DNA of 64,000 bases, from assembly GCF_030499575.1 (NCBI RefSeq), contig NZ_JASTLC010000001.1, positions 3,682,001 to 3,746,000 of the forward strand, given 5' to 3'. The translations under genes and the position numbers were made by a program. Source of the stretch: Streptomyces sp. DG2A-72. GTDB taxonomy: Bacteria; Actinomycetota; Actinomycetes; Streptomycetales; Streptomycetaceae. The notes beneath the pieces were generated by a model. The model had not been told where the DNA came from. It worked only from the letters and a program-made list of their open reading frames with translations, and made no database searches. Shown here piece after piece: positions 1 to 7,487 of this stretch (position 1 is the stretch's first letter; every line of letters begins with the position of its first letter).

Positions 1-389
1 GCGACGAAGAACAACCCGTACATCCCCTGACCGAGCTGATCGCCACCCGCGAGCGTCAGCGTCAGCGCCACAAGGGCAAACAGCAGCAGGAACAACCCGG
101 CCGCGTTGGCGGAGACTTGGGCGTCAGCAGAGACGGCCCACGTGAACCAGAGCGCACCGAGCGCAGAGAACGCCGTACCACCGACGGAGTCCCGGTCCCG
201 GAAGGCCATGAGGCCGGCGACGAAGAGGGCAATGCCGCCCACGTACTGGGCGATTGATACGGCGTCAGCAGCCGACACACCGTCGATCACGTCGGTGTAC
301 CCCAGCCCGAAGGCCAACAGGGTGATTCCCAGGGCGAGTCGGCCGACCACGGTAGTGATTCCGCTTCCCGCAGAGACGTCGTTGTCCAC
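1..389 (-). CDS. GPR1/FUN34/YaaH (SatP-like) membrane transporter, 3' part off window
   Basis: The reverse strand encodes a hydrophobic protein that begins VDNDVSAGSGITTVV and continues through about four membrane segments to the window edge, so the C-terminus is missing. The pattern of short helices with small residues (LALGITLLAFGLGY, YVGGIALFVAGLMAF, FSALGALWFTW) fits the GPR1/FUN34/YaaH family, whose characterised members carry acetate or succinate across the cytoplasmic membrane. The GTG start at 389 is chosen because AAGGGAG lies about 7 bases upstream, and the nearby ATGs at 399-409 have no such site. The family call rests on the segment pattern and recalled Streptomyces homologues; the substrate is not shown by the sequence. 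Confidence 0.7.
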   Translation of the reverse strand, partial: MDNDVSAGSGITTVVGRLALGITLLAFGLGYTDVIDGVSAADAVSIAQYVGGIALFVAGLMAFRDRDSVGGTAFSALGALWFTWAVSADAQVSANAAGLFLLLFALVALTLTLAGGDQLGQGMYGLFFV

Positions 390-540
390 GGCGGGCTCCC
401 TTCATGCATGTGCAGTTGTGCGGTGACCGATATATGCCCTTCACAAGGGCACAAACACCTCTACGCACGAGTAGTTTTACGCTCTGCACAAAGAGGGTCC
501 GGCCGCGCCAACTCCACATCTCACCTGGGGCAACGGCAAG

Positions 541-1068
541 TTACGGAATGACAACGACGGGCCGCTTCGCACGCTTGGCGAGCCGCCCGGCGACGGACCC
601 GAAGATCCGTCCGACGATGCCCTGCGTGGACCCGACGACGATCGCGTCCGCCTCGTACTCCCGCCCGACCTCTTCGAGTTCATGGCAGATGTCGCCGCCG
701 CGCTCGACGAGGATCCAGGGCACCTCGGCGAGATAGTCCGCGCAGGCGAGCTCCAGCCCGAGCACCTCGGTGCGATGGTCCGGGACGTCGACGAAGACGG
801 GTGGCTCGCAGCCGGCCCACACGGTGGTCGGCAGCCGGTTGGCCACATGGACGATGATCAGGCCCGACCCGGAGCGATGCGCCATGCCGATGGCGTACGC
901 GAGGGCGCGCTCACTGGAGGTGGAGCCGTCGAAGCCGACGACGACGCCGTGCTTGAAAGCGGGATCGCAGGAATGGCGTGACTCTTCCGCCGCCAGGGGA
1001 TCGGCCGCCGTGTGGTCGGCGACCGGCCGCTTGCGGTCCGCGGGTTCGAAGAATTCGTGACCGGCCAT
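541..1068 (-). CDS. Universal stress protein (UspA family)
   Basis: The product is about 175 residues with a single Usp domain from roughly residue 40 to the end. Seen are the N-terminal strand motif VVVGFDGSTSSERAL and the C-terminal nucleotide-binding signature VVGSTQGIVGRIFGSVAGR followed by the terminal strand RPVVVIP, the usual ATP-binding form of the family. Usp proteins are cytoplasmic stress or dormancy factors, and many actinobacterial ones are induced under hypoxia. The first 40 residues are a charged extension. The ATG at 1068 is the first start giving a normal-sized protein; the frame stays open to 1284 but that part looks non-coding, and the ribosome site in front of 1068 is weak. 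It is a single gene, divergent from its right neighbour. Confidence 0.85.
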   Translation of the reverse strand: MAGHEFFEPADRKRPVADHTAADPLAAEESRHSCDPAFKHGVVVGFDGSTSSERALAYAIGMAHRSGSGLIIVHVANRLPTTVWAGCEPPVFVDVPDHRTEVLGLELACADYLAEVPWILVERGGDICHELEEVGREYEADAIVVGSTQGIVGRIFGSVAGRLAKRAKRPVVVIP

Positions 1069-1383
1069 GGCTGTCTCGGCGTTGTGATCCTTTTGGGAGG
1101 GACGACAGTGTGCGGCGGAGCTGTGTCCGGGAATCATCTTCCCAACCCCATACCCCAAGGGTACGGCGGCACGCCTCCTTAAGCCCAGATCCCGCGCAAC
1201 CTCCGCGGGGGTTCCAGGGAGCATGCACGAGGCCACTGCCGTAACGCAATGGTTGCTGAACCGTACAGGCGGTTTGCACAGCATTCACTTACCCGCCCTG
1301 CGCCGGGCCGGAGCAGCACGTACAGTGACCGACACCTCGAACACGCGTTGAACCCGGCGACCGACCGACCCCGGGAGCACGCA
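1069..1383. other. Intergenic region between usp and a small membrane-protein gene
   Basis: These 315 bases separate two divergent genes and probably hold both promoters. I see a short inverted repeat, TACCC-CAA-GGGTA at 1151-1163, and the ribosome site GGGAG at 1373-1377 that serves the rightward gene. No convincing -35/-10 pair, RNA gene or further reading frame with Streptomyces codon use was found. Confidence 0.4.
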
Positions 1384-1704
1384 ATGTCCGGCCCACGTTC
1401 CACCCCCGAGGCCCCCCACTCCCAGGACACCGCGACCGACGTGGTCCGCTGGGCGGCCTTCAGCTGTGTACTCGTCCCCGTCGTCCTTCTCGTGTACGGC
1501 ACCTCGCTCGCCGGCGCCACGGGTACGGCCCTCGGCCTGGCGGCCGTCACCGCCGTCTGCCGGGTGCTGCTGCGCCAGTCCGAGCGCAGCGCCGCCCGGC
1601 CGCTCACCGACGAACCCGCACCGCACCGGGGCCGTCACCACAGGAGCGGGACGGGGGCCCACCGCGGTGGACGTCACACTGGGGGAAACTCACCGGTCGA
1701 CTGA
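1384..1704 (+). CDS. Small hypothetical membrane protein
   Basis: This 106-residue protein is not assigned to a named family. It starts at an ATG preceded by CGGGAG at normal spacing. It has a polar N-terminus, two closely spaced hydrophobic segments (about residues 24-41 and 45-60), then a tail rich in Arg, His and Gly. It is probably a small inner-membrane protein with a basic cytoplasmic or wall-facing tail. It sits just upstream of the adpA control region, transcribed in the same direction, and its stop codon lies inside the inverted repeat at 1692-1709 that may end its transcript. Function is unknown. Confidence 0.55.
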   Translation: MSGPRSTPEAPHSQDTATDVVRWAAFSCVLVPVVLLVYGTSLAGATGTALGLAAVTAVCRVLLRQSERSAARPLTDEPAPHRGRHHRSGTGAHRGGRHTGGNSPVD

Positions 1705-2082
1705 CCGGTTTCCATACCCGGAACCGCTTCTTTTCAGCCAACTTCTGGCCACCGCGCGCCCCTTGCCCGAAGCACCCCCCACGCCCCGTTCCACCTGCAC
1801 GGAAAGGGCCTCGAAGGGCGTGCGCACCCTACAGGGATTGGCCACTGCGACGAGGCGTACTTCCCTGCACGCCCCGCGAGTGCAACGCTTCGTGATCGAA
1901 TGCTTTACGCCAAGTTGCCAAGTCGACAATGTGCCGGGTGATGAACTGGTCACCCCGGCACCACGGGACGCAGTAGATTCGATCTTGACTGTCTTACGGC
2001 GGGGGACTCGTGCAGGACCGAGGGGAAACGTGCAGGAGCGACACAACCGAGGAGCCGCGACCACCGAGGGGGGCTTAGCAGG
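1705..2082 (+). promoter_or_regulatory. adpA upstream control region
   Basis: A 378-base non-coding stretch precedes adpA. At its left edge, 1692-1709, is a perfect 7-bp inverted repeat ACCGGTC-GACT-GACCGGT followed by TTTCC, which could be a weak terminator of the preceding gene or an operator. adpA genes of other Streptomyces are known to have long upstream regions bound by several developmental regulators, including AdpA itself. I could not place a confident -35/-10 pair or a specific binding site from the sequence alone. The ribosome site AGGGGGG lies about 12 bases before the ATG. Confidence 0.4.
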
Positions 2083-3345
2083 ATGAGCCACGACTCCACT
2101 GCCGCGCCGGAAACCGCGGCCCGGAAACTTTCCGGGCGACGCCGCAAGGAGATCGTCGCGGTGCTGCTGTTCAGCGGCGGCCCCATCTTCGAGAGTTCCA
2201 TACCGCTGTCGGTGTTCGGAATCGACCGCCAGGACGCCGGCGTACCGCGCTACCGACTGCTGGTGTGCGGTGGCGAAGAAGGACCGCTGCGGACCACGGG
2301 GGGCCTGGAGCTCTCCGCACCGCATGGCCTGGAAGCGATCTCGCGGGCGGGCACGGTCGTCGTGCCTGCCTGGCGCTCGATCACTTCCCCACCACCGGAG
2401 GAGTCGCTCGACGCACTCCGCCGGGCACACGAAGAGGGCGCCCGCATAGTAGGGCTGTGCACCGGCGCCTTCGTACTGGCGGCGGCCGGCCTGCTGGACG
2501 GCCGCCCCGCGACCACCCACTGGATGTACGCGCCGACGCTGGCCAAGCGCTATCCGTCGGTGCACGTCGACCCACGGGAACTCTTCGTGGACGACGGCGA
2601 CGTACTGACGAGCGCGGGCACCGCGGCAGGAATCGACCTGTGCCTGCACATCGTGCGGACGGACCACGGCAACGAGGCGGCGGGCGCGCTCGCCCGGCGC
2701 CTGGTGGTCCCGCCGCGCCGGAGCGGCGGCCAGGAGCGCTACCTCGATCGATCTTTACCAGAGGAGATCGGCGCCGACCCGCTGGCCGAGGTCGTCGCTT
2801 GGGCGCTGGAGCATCTCCACGAGCAGTTCGACGTGGAGACGCTCGCCGCGCGCGCGTACATGAGCCGTCGTACGTTCGACCGCCGCTTCCGCTCACTGAC
2901 GGGAAGCGCCCCGCTGCAGTGGCTGATCACGCAGCGGGTGCTCCAGGCGCAGCGTCTGCTGGAGACCTCGGACTACTCGGTGGACGAGGTCGCGGGCCGC
3001 TGCGGCTTCCGTTCGCCGGTGGCGCTGCGCGGGCACTTCCGCCGCCAGCTGGGCTCGTCGCCTGCGGCGTACCGGGCCGCGTACCGGGCGCGCAGGCCGC
3101 AGGGCGAGAAGCCGGTGGACACCGACGGAGCGCCGGCCGCGACCGGCTCACCGGGCTCCCCGAGCCCAGCACCCGCGCTCCATCCGGAGGGCCCCGGCCC
3201 GGTCCCGATGCAGACCCGCCGTACACCGGCGGCGAGCGCGGTCGGACCGTCGTCGTCGCTGGCGGCGACCGCGACCGGCGAGCACGTCCGTGAGGCGTAC
3301 GCGGGAAGCCGGGCGACGTTGCCGGGGCAGCGCAGCGGATCGTAG
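2083..3345 (+). CDS. adpA: AdpA/BldH, AraC-family master regulator of development
   Basis: AdpA is the central transcription factor of Streptomyces differentiation and secondary metabolism. The 420-residue protein has the expected two parts: an N-terminal ThiJ/PfpI-like dimerisation domain (about residues 25-200, with VGLCTGAFVLAAAGLLDGR) and a C-terminal AraC helix-turn-helix domain (about 235-335, with ARAYMSRRTFDRRFR and VAGRCGFRSPVALRGHFRR). A low-complexity Pro/Ala/Ser tail follows. Codon 225, in the linker between the domains, is TTA (2755-2757), so translation should depend on the bldA leucyl-tRNA, as in known adpA genes. The next gene is orn, the conserved adpA neighbour. Start, length and context all agree. 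Confidence 0.97.
   Translation: MSHDSTAAPETAARKLSGRRRKEIVAVLLFSGGPIFESSIPLSVFGIDRQDAGVPRYRLLVCGGEEGPLRTTGGLELSAPHGLEAISRAGTVVVPAWRSITSPPPEESLDALRRAHEEGARIVGLCTGAFVLAAAGLLDGRPATTHWMYAPTLAKRYPSVHVDPRELFVDDGDVLTSAGTAAGIDLCLHIVRTDHGNEAAGALARRLVVPPRRSGGQERYLDRSLPEEIGADPLAEVVAWALEHLHEQFDVETLAARAYMSRRTFDRRFRSLTGSAPLQWLITQRVLQAQRLLETSDYSVDEVAGRCGFRSPVALRGHFRRQLGSSPAAYRAAYRARRPQGEKPVDTDGAPAATGSPGSPSPAPALHPEGPGPVPMQTRRTPAASAVGPSSSLAATATGEHVREAYAGSRATLPGQRSGS
2755..2757 (+). promoter_or_regulatory. TTA codon 225 of adpA (bldA checkpoint)
   Basis: The reading frame starting at 2083 contains TCT-TTA-CCA here, and TTA is codon 225. TTA is the rarest codon in Streptomyces and is read only by the bldA tRNA, which matures late. 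The codon lies in the linker between the dimerisation and DNA-binding domains, the place where it is known in other adpA/bldH genes. Confidence 0.93.
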
Positions 3346-3353
3346 GCCGATGT

Positions 3354-3441
3354 CGATGGTGAGGGGCGGGGAACTCCACGCCTGGGAATCTCCACGCCTG
3401 GGGAGTTCCGCGCCTGGGGATTTCCGCGCCCCTCACCATCG
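3354..3441. repeat. Four 16-bp tandem repeats framed by a 15-bp inverted repeat, adpA-orn intergenic
   Basis: Between adpA and orn a perfect 15-bp inverted repeat (3354-3368 CGATGGTGAGGGGCG against 3427-3441) encloses four head-to-tail units starting at 3370, 3386, 3402 and 3418. The first unit is GGAACTCCACGCCTGG; the third and fourth carry the variant TTCCGCGCC. The whole could fold into a long branched hairpin and act as a terminator or mRNA stabiliser between the two genes. No function is proven. Confidence 0.8.
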
Positions 3442-3507
3442 CGCCCGGCGTGAGCCCGGCGCCACCGCGGGGCCCTCATAAGCGGAGGTCGGCTTTAGGG
3501 TGGTCGC

Positions 3508-4110
3508 ATGAACGATCGTATGGTGTGGATCGACTGCGAGATGACCGGCCTCTCGCTGTCCGACGACGCGCTCATCGAAGTGGCCGCCCTCGTCACCGAC
3601 TCCGAGCTGAACGTGCTCGGCGAGGGTGTGGACATCGTCATCCGTCCGCCGGACTCCGCGCTGGAGACGATGCCGGAAGTGGTGCGTCAGATGCACACGG
3701 CGTCCGGACTGCTCGACGAGCTCCCGGCCGGTACGACATTGGCGGACGCCGAGGAGCAGGTGCTCGCCTACGTCCGGGAACACGTCAAGGAGCCCGGCAA
3801 GGCCCCGCTGTGCGGCAACTCCGTCGGCACGGACCGCGGTTTCCTCCTGAGGGACATGCCGAAGGTCGAGGAGTACCTCCACTACCGCATCGTCGACGTG
3901 TCGTCGATCAAGGAACTGGCGCGGCGCTGGTATCCGCGGGCGTACTTCAACAGCCCCGAGAAGAACGGCAACCACCGCGCCCTCGCCGACATCCGCGAGT
4001 CCATCGCGGAACTGCGCTACTACCGCGAGGCCATCTTCGTCCCCCAGCCCGGTCCCGACTCGGACACGGCGAAGACGATCGCCGCGAAGCACGTCCTGCC
4101 TGGTCAGTAG
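3508..4110 (+). CDS. orn: Oligoribonuclease (DEDDh 3'-5' exoribonuclease)
   Basis: Orn degrades two- to five-nucleotide RNA fragments, including pGpG from c-di-GMP breakdown, to mononucleotides in the cytoplasm. The 200-residue product has the family length. It shows the DEDDh motifs: Exo I with D9 and E11 in [10 protein letters not shown], and the C-terminal block [14 protein letters not shown] with His and Asp. The ATG at 3508 gives the conserved N-terminus [14 protein letters not shown]. It lies 162 bases after adpA, the known neighbour (ornA) in Streptomyces, and in front of a tRNA-His. The window also encodes a c-di-GMP enzyme (33618), which would generate a substrate for Orn after pGpG formation. 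Confidence 0.95.
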   Translation: MNDRMVWIDCEMTGLSLSDDALIEVAALVTDSELNVLGEGVDIVIRPPDSALETMPEVVRQMHTASGLLDELPAGTTLADAEEQVLAYVREHVKEPGKAPLCGNSVGTDRGFLLRDMPKVEEYLHYRIVDVSSIKELARRWYPRAYFNSPEKNGNHRALADIRESIAELRYYREAIFVPQPGPDSDTAKTIAAKHVLPGQ

Positions 4111-4225
4111 GCAGGTCAGGGGCGTTGAGGGGGGCGCCGCGAAAGCCAGGCGCGAGCACCCCTTCGGACCCTGTACACTTTTTCTCGGCCGGTCGGGGAG
4201 AACACTCGTCGAACCGCCGGTCATG

Positions 4226-4298
4226 GTGGGTGTAGCTCAGCTGGTAGAGCACCTGGTTGTGGTCCAGGATGCCGCGGGTTCGAGTCCCGTCACTCACC
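4226..4298 (+). tRNA. tRNA-His (GTG anticodon)
   Basis: A full cloverleaf can be drawn. The acceptor stem is GTGGGTG with CACTCAC (one G-T pair), the D arm is AGCTCAGCTGGTAGAGC, the anticodon loop is TTGTGGT with anticodon GTG, and the T arm contains GGTTCGAGTCC. G4225 just outside the acceptor can supply the G-1 residue specific to tRNA-His, opposite C73 (4298). The CCA end is not encoded. A strong terminator follows at 4306. Confidence 0.96.
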
Positions 4299-4305
4299 CT
4301 GAGTG

Positions 4306-4345
4306 ATCAGCCGGTGGCTTCGAGAGATCGAAGCCACCGGCTGAT
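4306..4345 (+). terminator. Strong hairpin terminator after tRNA-His
   Basis: A perfect inverted repeat with 16-bp arms (4308-4323 and 4328-4343) and the 4-base loop GAGA begins 10 bases after the tRNA; two further pairs extend it to 4306-4345. There is no long T run, which is common for Streptomyces terminators. Confidence 0.85.
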
Positions 4346-4358
4346 TCCGTTTCCGGGG

Positions 4359-4680
4359 GTCCTGCTGCACACCGAACCGATCCGCACCGCCCGCCTCGAT
4401 CTCCTCCCCCTGTGCGTCGAGCACGCACCCGAGATGGCCGCCGTACTCTGCGACCCGGCCCTGCACACCTACATCGGCTCACACCGTGCACCCCTGGGTC
4501 GTGGGCACGCCATGGCACGGACACGGTTACGCCTCCGAGGCGGCGCGAGGGCTCGCGACCTGGCTACGGGAGCGATCCCGGGCGCTCACGGTGATCGCCC
4601 ACATCCACCCGTCCCACCACGCCTCCGCCGCTGTGGCCAGGGCCGCCGGCCTTGAGTGCGATGCCGAACCAGCACCCCGC
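4359..4680 (+). pseudogene. GNAT acetyltransferase remnant (internal deletion and frameshift)
   Basis: Two parts of a GNAT N-acetyltransferase lie in different frames. The N-terminal part reads LLHTEPIRTARLDLLPLCVE then MAAVLCDPALHTYIG, the typical start of these enzymes. About 50 codons are missing, and the C-terminal part resumes one frame away at about 4485 with WVVGTPWHGHGYASEAA, matching the acetyl-CoA-binding loop, and then HASAAVARAAGL. There is no normal start codon and the 3' end runs into cebR. The gene is therefore a decayed copy; no product is expected. Confidence 0.75.
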
Positions 4681-4681
4681 C

Positions 4682-5734
4682 TCAGGACGACGTACGCGGC
4701 ACCAGTTCCGTCGCCAGGACCAACTGGCGGCGCTCCAGGCCTCGGGAGGCCGGCGGGCGGCGGTCGGCTATCTCTGCGAGGAGGAGGTCGATCATGGTGC
4801 GGCCCATTTCCTCTATGGGCTGGCGGACGCTGGTGAGGGGTGGGTCCATGTGGCGGGCGATGGCGGAGTCGTCGTAGCCGACGAGGGCGACGTCGTCGGG
4901 GATGCGGCGGCCGGCCTCGCGCAGGACCTGGCGGGCGCCGGCCGCGGTGACGTCCGAGGCGGCGAAGACCGCGTCGAGATCGGGGCAGCGGTCGAGGAGG
5001 GCGGCCATCGCCCGGTGGCCGCCCTCCTCCGTGAAGTCGCCGGGTTCGATGAGGCGCTCGTCGGCCTCGTGGCCCGCGTCGCGCAGGGCGTCGCGGTAGC
5101 CGTCGACGCGGCGCTGGGCGCCGTAGACGTCCTGGCGGCCGGTGATGTGGGCGATCGTGCGGCGACCGCCGGCGAGGAGGTGCTCGACGGCTGAGCGGGC
5201 GCCGCCGTAGTTGTCGGAGTCGACCGAGGTGAGCGTCTCGGCGGCCGACCTGGGGCCGCTGATGACCGCGGGTATCTCCAGCTGGGCGAGCAGGTCGGGG
5301 AGCGGGTCGTCCGCGTGGACCGAGACCAGCAGGACGCCGTCGACGCGGTGGGCGGCGAGGTACTGGGCCAGGCGGGCGCGCTCCCGGTCGCTGCCCGCGA
5401 AGATCAGCAGCAACTGCATCTCGGTGTCGGAGAGTTCGGCGCCGACGCCCTTCAGGATGTCCGAGAAGTACGGCTCCGAGAAGAAGCGGGTCTCCGGCTC
5501 GGGGACGACCAGGGCGATCGCGTCCGTCCGGTTGGCGGCGAGGGCGCGGGCGGCCGTGTTCGGGACGTAGCCGAGCTCCGCGACCGCCGCCTCGACGGCC
5601 GCGCGGGTGGCGTCGCTGACCCGGGGCGAGCCGTTGATCACCCGGGAGACCGTGCCGCGGCCCACGCCGGCCCGTGCCGCCACCTCCTCGAGGGTGGGCC
5701 GGCCACCGCTCCGGCCCCGCGCTCCGTGGACCAT
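4682..5734 (-). CDS. cebR: CebR, LacI-family repressor of cellobiose/cello-oligosaccharide utilisation
   Basis: CebR represses the ceb importer and beta-glucosidase until cellobiose or cellotriose binds it; in plant-pathogenic Streptomyces it also gates thaxtomin synthesis. The 350-residue protein has an N-terminal LacI helix-turn-helix (about residues 13-60, GRPTLEEVAARAGVGRGTVS then RVINGSPRVS) followed by a periplasmic-binding-protein-like effector domain with FAASDVTAAGARQVLREAG and VALVGYDDS. It is divergent from cebE, and two copies of its 14-bp palindromic operator occur in this window (6032 and 9510). Three 14-bp repeats sit just upstream of its start (5758-5799). Gene order and operators make the assignment firm. 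Confidence 0.93.
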   Translation of the reverse strand: MVHGARGRSGGRPTLEEVAARAGVGRGTVSRVINGSPRVSDATRAAVEAAVAELGYVPNTAARALAANRTDAIALVVPEPETRFFSEPYFSDILKGVGAELSDTEMQLLLIFAGSDRERARLAQYLAAHRVDGVLLVSVHADDPLPDLLAQLEIPAVISGPRSAAETLTSVDSDNYGGARSAVEHLLAGGRRTIAHITGRQDVYGAQRRVDGYRDALRDAGHEADERLIEPGDFTEEGGHRAMAALLDRCPDLDAVFAASDVTAAGARQVLREAGRRIPDDVALVGYDDSAIARHMDPPLTSVRQPIEEMGRTMIDLLLAEIADRRPPASRGLERRQLVLATELVPRTSS

Positions 5735-5757
5735 GGCTCCGCCTTCCCGCAGTCATC

Positions 5758-5799
5758 TTCAAGCTGGCCTGTTCAAGCCTGCCTGTTCAAGCTGGCCTG
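5758..5799. repeat. Triplicate 14-bp direct repeat upstream of cebR
   Basis: Three head-to-tail units, TTCAAGCTGGCCTG (5758), TTCAAGCCTGCCTG (5772) and TTCAAGCTGGCCTG (5786), begin 24 bases before the cebR start. The outer two are identical; the middle differs at two bases. The repeat is not the CebR palindrome. Confidence 0.9.
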
Positions 5800-6031
5800 G
5801 AATTTAACAGTCCCGCCTGTTCGCGGGGCCGTCACGGAGCCCGCCGGCCCCGGGCTCCCGCCTCGGCCCGGACGACCTCGCCCCCGATCACCGGACGGGC
5901 CGGCGGATGTCGATCTTGGCCGAATCGGAATCCCCGAGGTCCAGTTAACAGCCCGGTAACTGAACGCACCTCTCCGCCCCTAGTCCCTTGACACCCCCGC
6001 TCGAACCGACGAACCTTCAACACATCACGAG

Positions 6032-6045
6032 TGGGAGCGCTCCCA
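6032..6045. promoter_or_regulatory. CebR operator upstream of cebE
   Basis: TGGGAGCGCTCCCA is a perfect 14-bp palindrome, and the flanking G and C extend it to 16 bp (6031-6046). It is identical to the published CebR-binding consensus of Streptomyces and lies 117 bases before the cebE start. Confidence 0.95.
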
Positions 6046-6161
6046 CGGTACCTGACACATACACATCCCGCACGTTCCCCGCCCGAGCCGCAGCTAGAAC
6101 TAACGGGCCCAACAACGCAGTTGGCCGGGGGGTCGGCACGTCAGGGCAACAGGAGGACGCA

Positions 6162-7487
6162 ATGCGAGCACGTACCCGAATCGCCCGCAAGACGATGGTC
6201 CTCGCGGCCGTCGCCGCGCTGGGCTCCGGGCTGCTGGCCGGCTGTGCCGACGACGGCGGTGACGGCGAGGAGAACTCGTCGTCGGACGGCGGCAGTGGCA
6301 AGACCACGATCACACTCGGCCTCTTCGGCACCCAGGGCTTCAAGGAAGCCGGCCTCTACGCCGAGTACGAGAAGCTGAACCCGAAGATCAAGATCGCCGA
6401 GAACGTCGTCGAGCGGAACGAGAACTACTATCCCGCGCTCGTCAACCACCTGACCACCAACAGCGGCCTGCAGGACATCCAGGCCGTCGAAGTCGGCAAC
6501 ATCGCCGAGGTCGTCAACACCCAGGCCGCGAAGCTGATGGACCTGTCCAAGGTGTCGGGCGTCAAGTCGAGCAACTGGCTGGAATGGAAGTGGAAGCAGG
6601 CCACCACCAAGGACGGCCAGACCATCGGTCTCGGCACCGACGTGGGCCCGATGGCCATCTGCTACCGCAAGGACCTGTTCGAGCAGGCCGGTCTGCCGAG
6701 CGAGCGCGAAGAGGTCGGCAAGCTGTGGGCGGGCAGCTGGGACAAGTTCGTCGAGGCCGGCAAGGACTACCAGGCGAAGGCCCCCGAGGGCACCACCTTC
6801 CTGGACTCCCCCGGTGGTCTGCTGAACGCCATCGTCAGCGGTGAGAGCGAGAAGTACTACGACGCCTCCGGCGAGGTCATCTACAAGACGAACCCGGCCA
6901 TCAAGAAGGCCTTCGACCTGACCGCGCAGGCCGCCGAGGACGGGCTGATCGGCAACCAGACGCAGTTCCAGCCCGCCTGGGACACGACGATCGCCAACAG
7001 CAAGTTCGCCGCGATGTCCTGCCCGCCGTGGATGCTCGGCTACATCAAGGGCAAGTCGAAGCCCGAGGCGGCCGGCAAGTGGGACGTGGCCACGTCGCCC
7101 AAGCCCGGCAACTGGGGCGGCACCTTCCTCGCCGTGCCGAAGTCCGGCAAGAACACCGAGGAGGCCGCGAAGCTCGCCGCGTGGCTGACCGCGCCCGAGC
7201 AGCAGGCCAAGCTCTTCGCCAAGCAGGGCAGCTTCCCGAGCGCCCCGGCCGCCTATACGCTGCCGCAGGTCACCGGCGCCGAGAACACCATGACCGGTGA
7301 CGCCCCGATCGGCACGATCTTCGCCGACGCCGCCAAGCAGATCCCGGCCCAGGTGATCGGCCCGAAGGACCAGATCATCCAGCAGGGTCTGACCGACAAC
7401 GGCGTGATCCTGGTGACCCAGGGCAAGTCGGCCAAGGAGGCCTGGGAGACGGCCACCAAGACCATCGACAACAACCTGGAGAAGTGA
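6162..7487 (+). CDS. cebE: CebE, cellobiose/cello-oligosaccharide-binding lipoprotein of ABC importer
   Basis: CebE is the extracellular solute-binding lipoprotein that captures cellobiose and cellotriose for import. The 441-residue protein starts MRARTRIARKTM, has a hydrophobic signal segment and a lipobox GLLAGC with the lipidated cysteine at 28, then a Gly/Ser/Asp-rich tether and a family 1 extracellular solute-binding domain. The ATG at 6162 is preceded by AGGAGGACGCA. The CebR operator lies upstream. The stop codon overlaps the cebF start by 4 bases. Family (SBP_bac_1), operator and position identify it; the order cebE-cebF-cebG-bglC is the conserved Streptomyces arrangement. Confidence 0.93.
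   Translation: MRARTRIARKTMVLAAVAALGSGLLAGCADDGGDGEENSSSDGGSGKTTITLGLFGTQGFKEAGLYAEYEKLNPKIKIAENVVERNENYYPALVNHLTTNSGLQDIQAVEVGNIAEVVNTQAAKLMDLSKVSGVKSSNWLEWKWKQATTKDGQTIGLGTDVGPMAICYRKDLFEQAGLPSEREEVGKLWAGSWDKFVEAGKDYQAKAPEGTTFLDSPGGLLNAIVSGESEKYYDASGEVIYKTNPAIKKAFDLTAQAAEDGLIGNQTQFQPAWDTTIANSKFAAMSCPPWMLGYIKGKSKPEAAGKWDVATSPKPGNWGGTFLAVPKSGKNTEEAAKLAAWLTAPEQQAKLFAKQGSFPSAPAAYTLPQVTGAENTMTGDAPIGTIFADAAKQIPAQVIGPKDQIIQQGLTDNGVILVTQGKSAKEAWETATKTIDNNLEK

Larger units (their letters stand above)
5735..6161. promoter_or_regulatory. cebR-cebE divergent control region
   Basis: This 427-base non-coding region carries the promoters of cebR (leftward) and cebE (rightward). From left to right it holds three 14-bp repeats (5758-5799), a candidate cebE -35 box TTGACA at 5988-5993 with a weak -10 about 17 bases on (near 6011), the CebR operator at 6032-6045, and the cebE ribosome site AGGAGG at 6151-6156. 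An operator just downstream of the likely transcription start would block elongation or promoter clearance. The stretch 5800-5980 shows nothing further that I can name. Confidence 0.6.

Noticed and set aside
3354..3441. CRISPR array
   Set aside because: The 16-bp units are directly adjacent with no unique spacers, and no cas genes are present. The same holds for the 14-bp triplet at 5758-5799 and the 9-bp triplet (CAGATGCGT) at 54324-54350.
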